The notes: generated by a model not told the origin, from the sequence alone. Positions 17,654 to 26,615 are shown, counted from the stretch's first letter. The stretch: 58,535 nucleotides of DNA from SAR202 cluster bacterium AC-647-N09_OGT_505m (GCA_009391225.1 VEXC01000005.1:1-58535), one strand, 5' to 3'. A program made the numbers and translations.

Positions 17654-18047
17654 GGAATTCCCCCCGATGATTTATCTATACTGTTGACTGACCTATAAAA
17701 GGCTACGATACGAACCACGCCCCTTCGGCCTCTTCAATGGAGGCAAGAACCCCCGATGCAGACAGCGTTCGGACGCTACCACCGCCTAGTATAACTGGGG
17801 TCACTCTACTTCAGATATGACAAGGCTGTCAACATTGTTTGCCACTCTCATACTCACGCTTCACACGGCATTGGGTATGTGTGCCCATGGCAAAGGCCTA
17901 CGCGCGTACGGAGTTAATCTGCCAATCCTGTGATTTGTACTTCCATACTTTACATGTATCGTCTACAATACAAGCTCTCCTCCATCGTGCGTACTAAGCC
18001 CGCGGTGGTTAGGAGATACTAGCAAGACAGATATTTAGGAGGAGAGA
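17654..18047. other. intergenic region between divergent genes
   Basis: About 390 bp between the acyl-CoA dehydrogenase array (-) and the hydrolase (+). AT-rich hexamers that could serve as -10 sites occur on both sides (TACAAT at 17976-17981 on +; TATAGA facing the array), but no convincing -35 pairs with them. No reading frame stands out. Confidence 0.3.
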
Positions 18048-18845
18048 ATGCCCTCAGTGCGCGTTAACAACGTAGATATCGCCTATGACGATCGAGGGAG
18101 CGGCGACGGCCCACCCCTGCTGTTGGTGCACGGGTTTCCACTGGACAAGCGGATGTGGGAGCCTCAAGTCCAAGCCCTAACCGGTGAGTTTCGCATCATA
18201 ACCGCAGACCTTCGAGGCCACGGGGAGTCCCAAGTCACCCCCGGACCATATACTATGGACCTCTTGGCCGATGACCTAAAGGGTCTCATGGACGCCCTAA
18301 GCCTTCAGAGCGTCGTATTGGGCGGATTCTCCATGGGCGGCTACGCGGTCTTCTCCTTCTATCGCAAGTACCCAGAACGAGTGCATTCACTCATGCTCCT
18401 AGATACGAGACCCCAACCAGACTCCGATGACGCCAAGAAAGGGCGCGAGGATATGGCCCAACTGGCAGAACGGGAGGGAGCTGGCCCCATAGCCGAGCGG
18501 CTTATTCCGCGGTTACTGGCACCGGACACAGTCGCTAACAGACAGGACGTGGTAGACAAAGTCAGGACTATGATTACCCAGTGCCCAGTGGAAGGCATCG
18601 CTGGGGACCTTCGAGGGATGGCGCTACGGGAAGACTCTTCCGACCTCCTGTCAAAGATCGATGTGCCAACCCTGATCGTAGTGGGTGATCAGGATGCCAT
18701 CACGCCTCCAGCTGAGTCCCACATGATGGCCTCTATCATAAATGGCGCCACGGTTGTAGAGGTATCAGGGTCTGGCCACCTATCAAACCTGGAAAACCCA
18801 GACGAATTCAATCACGCTATCCATGACTTTCTGCATCCCCACTAG
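18048..18845 (+). CDS. alpha/beta-fold hydrolase
   Basis: 265 aa. Oxyanion-strand LLLVHGFPLDKRMW (25-37), nucleophile elbow GFSMGG with Ser95, acid VVGDQDAITPP and catalytic His in GSGHLSNLENP near the C-terminus. This is the layout of small esterases, 3-oxoadipate enol-lactonase and dehalogenase relatives; the specificity cannot be read from sequence. AGGAGGAGAG precedes the ATG. It stands alone, divergent from the acyl-CoA dehydrogenase array. Confidence 0.92.
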   Translation: MPSVRVNNVDIAYDDRGSGDGPPLLLVHGFPLDKRMWEPQVQALTGEFRIITADLRGHGESQVTPGPYTMDLLADDLKGLMDALSLQSVVLGGFSMGGYAVFSFYRKYPERVHSLMLLDTRPQPDSDDAKKGREDMAQLAEREGAGPIAERLIPRLLAPDTVANRQDVVDKVRTMITQCPVEGIAGDLRGMALREDSSDLLSKIDVPTLIVVGDQDAITPPAESHMMASIINGATVVEVSGSGHLSNLENPDEFNHAIHDFLHPH

Positions 18846-19109
18846 AATACCACCATACATGATCTGTCACTGCGAGGATACCGATGCTGTGGGAGATGAA
18901 GCAATCTGGAGGAGTGGCACATACCATGAGGTGATTGACACAACCCTAATTGGTGGGGCCTGGTAGTGATGTCTGGGCGAACTTTGGGGACAGGTCATCT
19001 CCGTCATTCTCTAAGAGGCAAGCGACCTCTAAGGGCCCCATAGAAGGGGTATGGGGCTTAGGTTCAGACTCCTCTTTTGTATTATTTATTATTAGCAGCT
19101 GGACAGCAC
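18846..19109. other. intergenic region after the hydrolase
   Basis: No coding frame is convincing. It leads into the structured element at 19110-19240. Confidence 0.3.
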
Positions 19110-19240
19110 AAAAAAGGAACCCCGAAGCGCTTCGGTCATTGACCGTCCCGGTGGACTGAACCGGGAGCTTCGGGGTCCGGTGCCTGCTGGCATTCCGCAA
19201 ACGGATACCAGAGCGCCTTTCTTGTCCAGTGCCGTTTACG
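19110..19240 (-). ncRNA. candidate structured RNA ending in a T6 run
   Basis: Read on the minus strand, a 12-bp outer helix (19167-19178 with 19116-19128, one bulged base) encloses two hairpins: CCCGGT(7 nt)ACCGGG at 19147-19165 and CGGTC(3 nt)GACCG at 19133-19145. Together they form a tidy three-way junction followed at once by TTTTTT (19115-19110). Just upstream are a small TGCC/GGCA hairpin (19181-19192) and a 9-bp helix with one G-U (19196-19204 with 19232-19240). The palindrome CCGAAGCGCTTCGG (19122-19135) can form a competing hairpin. It lies about 280 nt past the Nudix stop. I match it to no known RNA family; an elaborate terminator or mobile DNA end are alternatives. Confidence 0.5.
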
Positions 19241-19458
19241 CTACAGACACCTCACTAGAAGTCCGTTTATCAGGTAACAAAATATAGATCACCTCCTTTC
19301 TTAGCTTGCCGACAAGAATACCTTCCCCCTGGCAACAATGCAAGGGTCTGCCGATCTGTTTCCACATTGTCATTCTGAGGAAGAGCCGGAGTGCTAAGGC
19401 GTAGAGGAAGATAGCCCAGCAATATTCTGAAGGCACTAGGCATTCGCCGATGTAACAC

Positions 19459-19884
19459 CTACATCAACATATCCAGCAGGCCCTCTGGAAACAAGGTTGC
19501 TCTCCCGGATGTGAACTCCGATAAGGAAACCCACTCTATCTCAAACACCTCTCCCTCCTCCTGGCCCTGAATGGAGGTTCGCTGGTATAGCGACCTATCC
19601 ACTAACTTCGCCTCGTAGACAACCACTAGCTCGTGTTGGGGAACCTCATAGCGGGTGTAGAAGTTCTCTATGACACCCAAGCATCTGAGATTAATAATCT
19701 CTGCCTGGATCTCTTCCAGCAACTCCCTCGCCAATGCGTCCCGACTGTGCTCGCCAAAATTTATCGCACCTCCCAGGGGACGATAGAAGAGTCCTTTGCC
19801 AGGTACGTATCCAGGAGCCGCCAAGATCCTGCCATCGTTGTGTATGATGCATATGGTTGAGGCTCGGATGTGTTCTTCTATCAT
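19459..19884 (-). CDS. Nudix hydrolase
   Basis: 141 aa. The Nudix box lies at about 39-61, GAINFGEHSRDALARELLEE, with the REUxEE core intact and the usual following Gly replaced (IQAEI). It should hydrolyse a nucleoside-diphosphate-linked compound using Mg2+; the substrate is unknown. It lies 35 bp downstream of the predicted selenoprotein on the same strand and is probably cotranscribed with it. Confidence 0.88.
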   Translation of the reverse strand: MIEEHIRASTICIIHNDGRILAAPGYVPGKGLFYRPLGGAINFGEHSRDALARELLEEIQAEIINLRCLGVIENFYTRYEVPQHELVVVYEAKLVDRSLYQRTSIQGQEEGEVFEIEWVSLSEFTSGRATLFPEGLLDMLM

Positions 19885-19919
19885 AGCTGCCGCCGTTCAG
19901 AACGTACCATCTTGCCGTA

Positions 19920-20561
19920 TTAGTCCTCGTCTGTGGTTTTTTCTTTCTGGACTGTCTCTGCCACCTGCTTGAAAAGCTCGTAGGGCTGAGCTCCGGAGAA
20001 GAAGTAACGCCCAATGATGAAGGAAGGTATGCCATTAACTCCCATGGAGAGGGCTTCCTCGTATTGGGTCTGGGTTTGAGCAGTGTAGTGGCCTATTTTC
20101 AACTGCTCCTTCATCTCCTGCCCATCGAGGCCTACCTGCTCCGCCAATTGCTGAAGCACGGAGAGCTCTCCTAGGTTGGCACCTTCCTCCCAGAGAGCTT
20201 GGTAACATGCCTTGTGAAAAGGCACGAATAGCCCCTTGTCTTTGGCGAACTCAGAGGCCTCAAATGAGAGACGAGAGTTAGGTGTGATGGGAGCACGCCG
20301 CATGGTGAGGCCGATCTCGTCCGCGACCTCGCCTATATGCCCGGTAAGACGAGTCCCCGGCTCTGAGCCTTCTCTATGTGGTCGCACAATACCCTCCGGA
20401 GGTGTGTCAGGCCTGAGATAAAAGGTCTTGTAGTTGATCTCCAGAGGAAATTCCTCTTCTAGCTGGTCCAACCTGGCCAGGCCGATGTAGCACCAGGGTC
20501 AAATGTAGTCGTACCAGACGGTGACCGGAATAACGCCATTGCTGTACTCATGTGTTGCCAT
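19920..20561 (-). CDS. DsbA/FrnE-family thiol oxidoreductase, predicted selenoprotein (U-P-W-C)
   Basis: 213 aa if UGA is read through. An ATG at 20561, 6 nt after GGGGGAGG, opens a frame reading VTVWYDYI, then TGA (20499-20501, codon 21), then PWCYIGLARLDQLEEEF, and on to TAA at 19920 with no other stop. TGA sits exactly at the first Cys of the CPWC motif of FrnE-type DsbA proteins. The rest is intact: helical insert, then VNGIPSFIIGRYFFSGAQ with the cis-Pro loop. A SECIS-like hairpin begins right after the codon. Conventional gene calling gives only the 183-aa part from a TTG at 20471, which lacks the active site. The alternative is a point-mutated Cys codon in a dying gene. Confidence 0.78.
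20463..20496 (-). promoter_or_regulatory. bacterial SECIS-like hairpin after the in-frame UGA
   Basis: Downstream of UGA, nt 3-7 (CUGGU) pair with nt 32-36 (ACCAG). After a 6-nt one-sided bulge, nt 14-20 (UCGGCCU) pair with nt 25-31 (AGGUUGG) to present a GGCC tetraloop. The first loop G is nt 21 after the UGA, within the 16-37 nt window known for bacterial SECIS, and a G in the first two loop positions is the SelB-recognised feature. The upper stem uses three G-U pairs. Confidence 0.6.
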
Positions 20562-21152
20562 GTTTTTCCTCCCCCTATCCCATTCGTTGCTGAATGTTAG
20601 AGATAATAGCGGTAACTCTATGGGACCATACAGGCATCCTAATTGTAGCTGAACCTAGTCATCTCGGCTAGGTATCCCGATGACTTCTAGGTGCAGCGCA
20701 AGGTTGTACAATCAGGGCGGCATTTCTCTCACTACGAATGACAACGTGGAATTCATGGGTCGGGGTACGAGTATCGTTGGCGTGGGTTCAACTGGGTCTG
20801 GCAAAACTACTCGGGCTCGGTAACTCTCTTGAGTGTTGGGTGTCTCTCACATGGGGCTGGATGCCCTTAACTGGGAGGTCAACCGAGTCACCACTCCAAC
20901 CGATGCCTCCCGATGGCGAGTGTAGGAATCCTTTGAGGGAGATACCTGGCTGGGGCGTAGATAACAACTACAGTGCTGTAGTGCTGTAATCGAACTGGTG
21001 CGGCACAGGGCCACTAGTGTGTTATCAGGAGTATTGGCCCTATTTATAGACGGAGATCGTAATTTGGGGAGATGATTCATGGCAAGTAAACTATTGTGAA
21101 TGTAACGAAAACTCACAGAGGAATTGGAGATTCAGATTAGGTGACTTCCCAG
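20562..21152. other. intergenic region before the antiporter
   Basis: About 590 bp with short frames on both strands that show no family motif or sensible composition. It probably holds the divergent promoters of the selenoprotein unit and the antiporter. Confidence 0.3.
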
Positions 21153-22361
21153 ATGATATATTCAGTGGCAATAATAGTTACCTTAGGTCTACTCGCTGGT
21201 AGGACGATAAGGTTTATAAGAATGCCCGCCGTTACAGGCTATTTGTTGATGGGCATACTGATCGGTCCATGGATGATGGGTGTTCTGGATTACGATACGG
21301 TAGATGTACTCTCCCATGCGTTTACCAACCCTATTCTATGTGTAATTGCGTATATGATTGCGGGGAATGCTTCATTGCAGAACCTTATCGGTTTAAAGAA
21401 GGCGATATTATATATATCAATCGCTGAGGCTGGCATGGCATTCATGCTTGCTCTATTACTGATCACCTATATTGCGCCAATCTTAATGCCCGAATTATCT
21501 CTTGATTTTCGCAGTTGGTTAGTAATGGGTATCGTTATAGGTTCTATTTGTATGGCTACAGCGCCTGCGGTCTCGATGGCTATAGTAGATGAACTAAAGG
21601 TGGTCGGATCACTCCCCACAGCACTACTAGGGGTTATAGCACTAGACAATTTATATGCGATTATAGGTTTTTTAATTGCCACATGGGTAGCAATTATTAT
21701 AATAGAAGAATCCGTTTCTACGGACGCAATTGGAGTAGTTCTGGAACAACTATTTTCCATATTAGGATCAGTACTTTTGGGCGTTGTTTTGGCATATTTC
21801 ATGTCGTTTGTGGGTCAGATAAGTTCGCGAAAGCACCATAGGTTCTTCTTGGTTATGGGTATTATTCTGGCAAGCTCTCAGGTCGCATTAACAATTGGAT
21901 TATTCCCTATATTGGTTAACTTAGTATTTGGCTTCACTATTGTTAACCTGCAGACAGACGATGCAGATTACATAGGAATTATCAAACCTATACAAGAACC
22001 AATGTTTGCCTTGTTCTTTAGCTTAGCCGGAGCCCATATGAATTTAGATATGCTAAGATCTGCTGGCATTCTTACAATGTTAATAGTATTAGGTAGGGAT
22101 GCTGGTAAGGTTATTGGCAGTTGGTTAGGTGCGGTATTAGCCGATACTACCGTACCAATCAGAAAGTACCTTGGGTTTGCACTTATGCCGAAGGCAGGAG
22201 TAACTATAGGGCTTACTATGTTGATAACTGAAATCTCTCAGCTAGATCCTATAAGCGACATAGCCGTCACGGCTATCCTCGCCTCAACGCTTATTAATGA
22301 ATTATCTGCTCCTCCAATATCCAGATTCGTATTGGCAAGGGGTGCTTATACTCGCGATTAG
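21153..22361 (+). CDS. cation/proton antiporter (CPA2-type Na+/H+ exchanger domain)
   Basis: 402 aa, strongly hydrophobic with about 11-12 membrane segments. The N-terminus GLLAGRTIRFIRMPAVTGYLLMGILIGP is typical of Kef/NapA-like exchangers, which move Na+ or K+ against H+ across the inner membrane. No TrkA_N or USP tail follows the membrane domain. The ATG at 21153 is chosen because AGGTGA lies 8 nt upstream; a GTG at 21141 is the alternative. The gene is far more AT-rich than its neighbours and ends inside an integrase remnant beside a tRNA, so lateral origin is likely. Confidence 0.88.
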   Translation: MIYSVAIIVTLGLLAGRTIRFIRMPAVTGYLLMGILIGPWMMGVLDYDTVDVLSHAFTNPILCVIAYMIAGNASLQNLIGLKKAILYISIAEAGMAFMLALLLITYIAPILMPELSLDFRSWLVMGIVIGSICMATAPAVSMAIVDELKVVGSLPTALLGVIALDNLYAIIGFLIATWVAIIIIEESVSTDAIGVVLEQLFSILGSVLLGVVLAYFMSFVGQISSRKHHRFFLVMGIILASSQVALTIGLFPILVNLVFGFTIVNLQTDDADYIGIIKPIQEPMFALFFSLAGAHMNLDMLRSAGILTMLIVLGRDAGKVIGSWLGAVLADTTVPIRKYLGFALMPKAGVTIGLTMLITEISQLDPISDIAVTAILASTLINELSAPPISRFVLARGAYTRD

Positions 22362-22538
22362 GAGGATATTATCTAGATACTTTCTGATGTGGGTAGTAGT
22401 AATCTCCAGTGGGGGGGCTTCAGAATAATATTCCAAGAATTTCTTGGTATCACTGATGTAATGCCGAATCGTAGTAGGTCTAAGTCCAGACACCTCTAGA
22501 GCCAAATGAAAGCCATATAGTATTTCTGAGTAGCCAAC
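22302..22538 (-). pseudogene. N-terminal fragment of a tyrosine recombinase/integrase
   Basis: The frame reads FHLALEVSGLRPTTIRHY, then ISDTKKFLEYYSEAPPLEIT, then TTHIRKYLDNI, which fits the SAM-like core-binding domain of XerC/D-type integrases. The catalytic domain is missing: beyond LDNI the frame runs into the end of the antiporter gene on the other strand. It points away from the 3' end of the tRNA at 22612, the standard arrangement for an element integrated at a tRNA 3' end. Confidence 0.65.
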
Positions 22539-22555
22539 TGCTTTAAACAAGAAAG

Positions 22556-22575
22556 CCCCTCCATTAACTGAGGGG
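22556..22575 (-). terminator. hairpin beyond the CAU tRNA
   Basis: CCCCTC / GAGGGG stem with an 8-nt loop. On the minus strand it runs into CTTTCTTGTTT, so it probably ends the tRNA transcript. Confidence 0.55.
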
Positions 22576-22611
22576 AAGAAGAAATACATTCATAGCTATC
22601 TAGCTACGAAA

Positions 22612-22686
<75 letters not shown>

Positions 22687-22718
22687 CAATCCAAGATTAA
22701 AGCTGGACTACAATGCTG

Positions 22719-23933
22719 TCAAGAATTAGTGGGCCTGGACAGTAGCTTTACCACTCTGTCCAGTATCCTGTGGCCCACATCGTACTTGCTGAGTAGTGGA
22801 AGCTCATCCATGCTTCCGTCCCTGTCCAGGATGGTGACTCTGTTGGTGTCCACGTTGAAGCCGCTATCTGGCGCGGTGATGTCGTTGGCGGCGATGAAGG
22901 CAAGTCCCTTGGCCGTTATCTTCTTTCGGGCGTTGGCCAAGAGGTCTTCGGTCTCTGCTGCAAAGCCCACTCGAAGCACCCCCTCGGGCACCTCCAGGAA
23001 GAAGTCTGCGTTCTTCACCAGATGGAGCACCATCTCTTCGCCGTCTTCATCTTTCTTCACCTTTTGTGAGGCCACATGTGCTGGACGATAATCGCTGACT
23101 GCTGCCGCCATGATAAGGGCGTCCGCGTCCATGCATGCGCTGAGGACCGCCTCTCGCATCTCTGCCACTGTGGTCACATGTTTCGTATCAACGCCTGCCG
23201 GGTCCGGAATGGATGTGGGTGCGGTAACAAGGGTAACTCGTGCGCCACGGTCACGTGCAGCCTCAGCCAACGCGTAGCCCATCTTACCAGAGGAACGGTT
23301 GGTTATCACCCTTGCGGGGTCTATTGGCTCCTGGGTGCCTCCTGCACTGACCACCAACGACCTTCCTGCCATGTCTCCCTGCTTACCCAGAAGTGCACGT
23401 ATGATGTCCATAATCTGTGGGACCTCCACTAGGCGTCCCACACCCCTGAGGCCGGATGCCAGGTGCCCCTCGGCTGGTCCTATAATAGTGACACCTCTCT
23501 CCTGCAGCTTGTCCAGGTTTTCCTGAGTGGCTGGGTTATCGAACATGTAGCCATCCATGGACGGGGCGATGGCCACCGATGCTGCGGAAGCCAGGATGGT
23601 CGTGGTCAGGGCGTCGTCGGCCATGCCGTGAGCCAGCTTGGCGATGAAGTGGGCCGTGGCTGGAGCCACCACAATGATGTCAGCACTATGGGCCATTGCC
23701 ACGTGTGCCACCGCCTGCTCCGAATCCACGTCGAACAGGTCGGTAATAACGGGTCGGTGGGTCAGGCTTCGAAAGGTGAGTGGTGTAATGAAGTTGCTGG
23801 CACCCTGGGTGAGGACCACATCTACCTGAGCCCCTTCCTGGGTGAGCTTGCTGGCTAGGTCGGCGGCTTTGTAGCAAGCTATGCTACCAGTCACTCCCAG
23901 GATAACCTTGCTACCCGAAAGAGGGTTAATCAT
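22719..23933 (-). CDS. coaBC: phosphopantothenoylcysteine decarboxylase / phosphopantothenate--cysteine ligase
   Basis: 404 aa. The CoaC part (about 1-180) shows GVTGSIACYKAADLASKL, the His-containing SLTHRPVITD region, APATAHFIAKLAHGMADD and APSMDGYMF. The CoaB part shows VSAGGTQEPIDPARVITNRSS, then GKMGYALAEAA and AAAVSDYRP. It converts 4'-phosphopantothenate to 4'-phosphopantetheine. The ATG at 23933 overlaps the coaX stop by 8 bp (ATGATTAA), so the two CoA genes are translationally coupled. Confidence 0.96.
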   Translation of the reverse strand: MINPLSGSKVILGVTGSIACYKAADLASKLTQEGAQVDVVLTQGASNFITPLTFRSLTHRPVITDLFDVDSEQAVAHVAMAHSADIIVVAPATAHFIAKLAHGMADDALTTTILASAASVAIAPSMDGYMFDNPATQENLDKLQERGVTIIGPAEGHLASGLRGVGRLVEVPQIMDIIRALLGKQGDMAGRSLVVSAGGTQEPIDPARVITNRSSGKMGYALAEAARDRGARVTLVTAPTSIPDPAGVDTKHVTTVAEMREAVLSACMDADALIMAAAVSDYRPAHVASQKVKKDEDGEEMVLHLVKNADFFLEVPEGVLRVGFAAETEDLLANARKKITAKGLAFIAANDITAPDSGFNVDTNRVTILDRDGSMDELPLLSKYDVGHRILDRVVKLLSRPTNS

Positions 23934-24726
23934 TATTCTCCCTACCACTGGCGTTCTTGGCATCGGTGTTGATATCGTAGATTAGGCGAAGGCCAACTAG
24001 GGTAAGTTCAGGATTCACTGCGTTGAATATGGAGGTCTCCTTTTGAATCATGGACGCCATGCCGCCGGTAGCCACCACTTTGGTATCTTCTCCAAGCTCC
24101 TCCTTGAAGCGATGCACCATAGATTCGACCATGCCCACGTGCCCAAAGATGATGCCAGACTGGATACTGGCCGCGGTGTTACGGCCAATGGCCGTCTTGG
24201 GCGGTATCAGTTCAACACGGCGAAGCTGAGAAGTGCGTTCGAACAGGGCTTCGGCTGTGAGGTTGATTCCTGAGGCAATGGCACCCCCAAGGTAGTCTCC
24301 GTCTCGGGAGACGCCATCGAAAACCGTGGCCGTGCCGAAGTCCACAACGATTACGGGGCCTCCATAGAGGGTAAAGGCGGCGGCGGCATCCACCACACGA
24401 TCAGCTCCAACGTCTCTGGGATTCTCGTACAGGATTCGCACACCTGTCCGCGTCCCTGTCCCTACCACTAGCGGAGTAACTCCAAAATATGTGTCTCCTA
24501 GCTCAGCGAAGACATTGGTTAGAGGTGGCACGACGCTACATATGGCGATACTGTGTATGTCCTCGGGAGCAACCCCCTTGAGGGGAAGTAGGCTTCGAAT
24601 AAGAAGAGCGTACTCATCGGGCAGCTTGTGCGTGTCCGTGGCCAGACGCCAAGTAGCCACAAGCTCCTCGTTTCGGAAGACCCCCATAGTGACATTGGTA
24701 TTACCGACATCTATGGCCAGCAGCAT
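23926..24726 (-). CDS. coaX: type III pantothenate kinase
   Basis: 266 aa ASKHA-fold kinase catalysing the first step of CoA synthesis. The phosphate loop is AIDVGNTNVTMGVF, followed by GADRVVDAAAAFTLYGGPVI, VVDFGTATVFDG and GAIASGINLTAEALF. The ATG at 24726 gives the conserved MLLAIDVGNTN; an upstream start adds six residues. It heads the coaX-coaBC unit from the promoter at 24744-24772. Confidence 0.96.
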   Translation of the reverse strand: MLLAIDVGNTNVTMGVFRNEELVATWRLATDTHKLPDEYALLIRSLLPLKGVAPEDIHSIAICSVVPPLTNVFAELGDTYFGVTPLVVGTGTRTGVRILYENPRDVGADRVVDAAAAFTLYGGPVIVVDFGTATVFDGVSRDGDYLGGAIASGINLTAEALFERTSQLRRVELIPPKTAIGRNTAASIQSGIIFGHVGMVESMVHRFKEELGEDTKVVATGGMASMIQKETSIFNAVNPELTLVGLRLIYDINTDAKNASGRENND

Positions 24727-24743
24727 GACTCTAACTCTGAGCA

Positions 24744-24772
24744 ATTATACCTAAGGTGTCTCTTAGCATCAA
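24744..24772 (-). promoter_or_regulatory. sigma-70-type promoter of coaX-coaBC
   Basis: Minus strand: -35 TTGATG (24767-24772), a 17-nt spacer and a perfect -10 TATAAT (24744-24749), about 17 nt before the coaX start. Confidence 0.7.
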
Positions 24773-25046
24773 CTGGAGGGTTTGGAGAGACTTTTCGCGG
24801 TCGCACAGGACTTGAACGTGAGTCTTGGTCTGTGAGGGTCGCGTGGTCGATGCTATCTAACCCGAGCAGATTGCTCGCCAGGAACAGGGGCCAGTCCAAC
24901 ACCTAGATTTTGCGACGCTTGAGGCTGTTGAGGATGCGGATGGCGCTGGCAAATGACATGGCTCGACCGCTGTATTCTCACAATTCTCTAAGGGATACTA
25001 TCGTTCGGTGTCCAACCTCAATGGATGATGGATGCTTACACTTCGC
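24773..25046. other. intergenic region between the Nnr gene and coaX
   Basis: About 270 bp. An 18-codon frame MSFASAIRILNSLKRRKI ends here on the minus strand but is too short to judge. Nothing else is seen. Confidence 0.3.
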
Positions 25047-26615
25047 TTAATTGGTATGGGTTTTTCCCTCCTTCACCTGCTTAATAGCGAGGGGAAGCCG
25101 AGGGAGAATGTCGCTGGCCACGATGCCAGTGTCACCCATCTCATACTTCGCCTGTTCACCAGCAGCTCCGTGGAGGTACACTCCGCAGGAAGCGGCGTCG
25201 AAAGTGGACATACCCTGGGCCAACAGTCCGGCAATGGCTCCGGCCAAGACGTCTCCCGTTCCAGCAGATGCCAGGCCTGGATTGGCGAAAGGGCTCATGC
25301 GCACCTGGCCCTGGGGAGAGCTTACCACCGTATACGCTCCCTTGAGCACCACTGACTTGCTCCACTGGATTGCACGCTCCCTAGTGGTATTCAGACGGGC
25401 GGAGTTGATATCCTTGGTCGTTCTTCCAGTGAGCCTGGACATCTCACCAGGATGTGGAGTAACCACGGCCTCCCCCTTTAGGCCCAGCCACCATTCAGGT
25501 TGTCTTGACATGATGTTCAAGGCATCAGCATCTAGTACCATGGGCACTCCTGGATAACGAGCGGTATTGAGGGTCTGCTGGAGTAGCTGGGCCACGTCTG
25601 ATCCCTGGCCCAACCCGCAGCCTGCCAGAAGGGCCTGGTAGCCGGGCAGTTCCGACAGGATTACATCTGATGCCTCTGGGGATAGTGCGTCTTCTTCCTC
25701 TGGCAGGAGCAGATAGGTTACCTCGGTGAGCTTGGTGGCGAGAAGGGGTTGTAGGCTCCTTGGTATCGCCAGAGTCACCAGCCCAGCTCCTACACGAGCC
25801 GCTCCCTCGCAGGCGAGATACGCGGCCCCGATGTAGTTCATTGAGCCCGCTACCACCAGCACCCGACCAAAAGTCCCCTTGTGGGAGTCCAATGGTCTCC
25901 TGGGAAGGGTATTCTTGACCCAATCCGACGTAATAAGCTCCTGTGGCACGTCCTCCGCTAGCGACACAGGTATGCCGATGTCCACTACGTCTAATCGTCC
26001 CACCTGGGAAGCCCCAGGGAACCCAAACAGGCCCACTTTCGGGAACCCGAGGGCTACCGTCACGTCCGCCGCTGGACAAAGGGGGTCCGATTCCCCCGTA
26101 TCAGCATTGAGCCCGGTGGGAAGGTCTAGGGCCATAAGGCTCAGCTTGGGTCTGCTGGCCCTCGCATTAACCAGCATTGAGAGGATTTCTGCCAGGGTAC
26201 CCTCTATTGGCCGCGCTCTCCCAGTACCCAGTACAGCATCTATGACCAGGCTAACTTTGGCCAGTTGGCCAGTCAGCCATGAAAACCCTATATCATCCTC
26301 AGCCCGGCAAACTGCGGCCCCGGGGTCCAGGAGCAATTGACCGTTTGGGTCAGCGTTCTTCCTGGGAAGGGCGACGTAGACGGTCGCATCTGCGCCCCAA
26401 TTGCTGAGATGGTGGGTTGCCACGAGCCCATCGCCACCGTTGTTTCCCGGTCCCACCAGAGTCAGGATAGGCACACCGCGGACATCGCCCAGGAATTCCC
26501 GAGCCTTCTGGGCCACTGCCAGCCCAGCCTTCTCCATCAGCGTATCCTGGGAGATTCCTTCCAGGCCACACCGCTCTTCGAGCAGGCGCATTTCTTCAGT
26601 GGTGACTATCTTCAT
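25047..26615 (-). CDS. nnrDE: bifunctional NAD(P)H-hydrate epimerase / ADP-dependent dehydratase
   Basis: 522 aa. It repairs hydrated NAD(P)H. The N-terminal YjeF_N epimerase (about 1-215) shows GPGNNGGDGLVATHHL and LDLPTGLNADTGE. The C-terminal ribokinase-like dehydratase (about 230-515) shows VVAGSMNYIGAAYLACEGAA, TPHPGEMSRLTG and SAGTGDVLAGAIAGLLAQG. Both catalytic halves look complete. The ATG at 26615 lies inside acpS (20-bp overlap), so translation is coupled to acpS. Confidence 0.95.
   Translation of the reverse strand: MKIVTTEEMRLLEERCGLEGISQDTLMEKAGLAVAQKAREFLGDVRGVPILTLVGPGNNGGDGLVATHHLSNWGADATVYVALPRKNADPNGQLLLDPGAAVCRAEDDIGFSWLTGQLAKVSLVIDAVLGTGRARPIEGTLAEILSMLVNARASRPKLSLMALDLPTGLNADTGESDPLCPAADVTVALGFPKVGLFGFPGASQVGRLDVVDIGIPVSLAEDVPQELITSDWVKNTLPRRPLDSHKGTFGRVLVVAGSMNYIGAAYLACEGAARVGAGLVTLAIPRSLQPLLATKLTEVTYLLLPEEEDALSPEASDVILSELPGYQALLAGCGLGQGSDVAQLLQQTLNTARYPGVPMVLDADALNIMSRQPEWWLGLKGEAVVTPHPGEMSRLTGRTTKDINSARLNTTRERAIQWSKSVVLKGAYTVVSSPQGQVRMSPFANPGLASAGTGDVLAGAIAGLLAQGMSTFDAASCGVYLHGAAGEQAKYEMGDTGIVASDILPRLPLAIKQVKEGKTHTN

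Noticed and set aside
19389..19397. GAGTGCTAA as part of a CIRCE heat-shock operator
   Set aside because: Only one half-site is present, with no TTAGCACTC partner nine bases away and no chaperone gene downstream.
20738..20989. 83-codon + frame upstream of the antiporter
   Set aside because: Trp/Gly/Pro-rich with no ribosome site, no motif and an equally open frame on the other strand.
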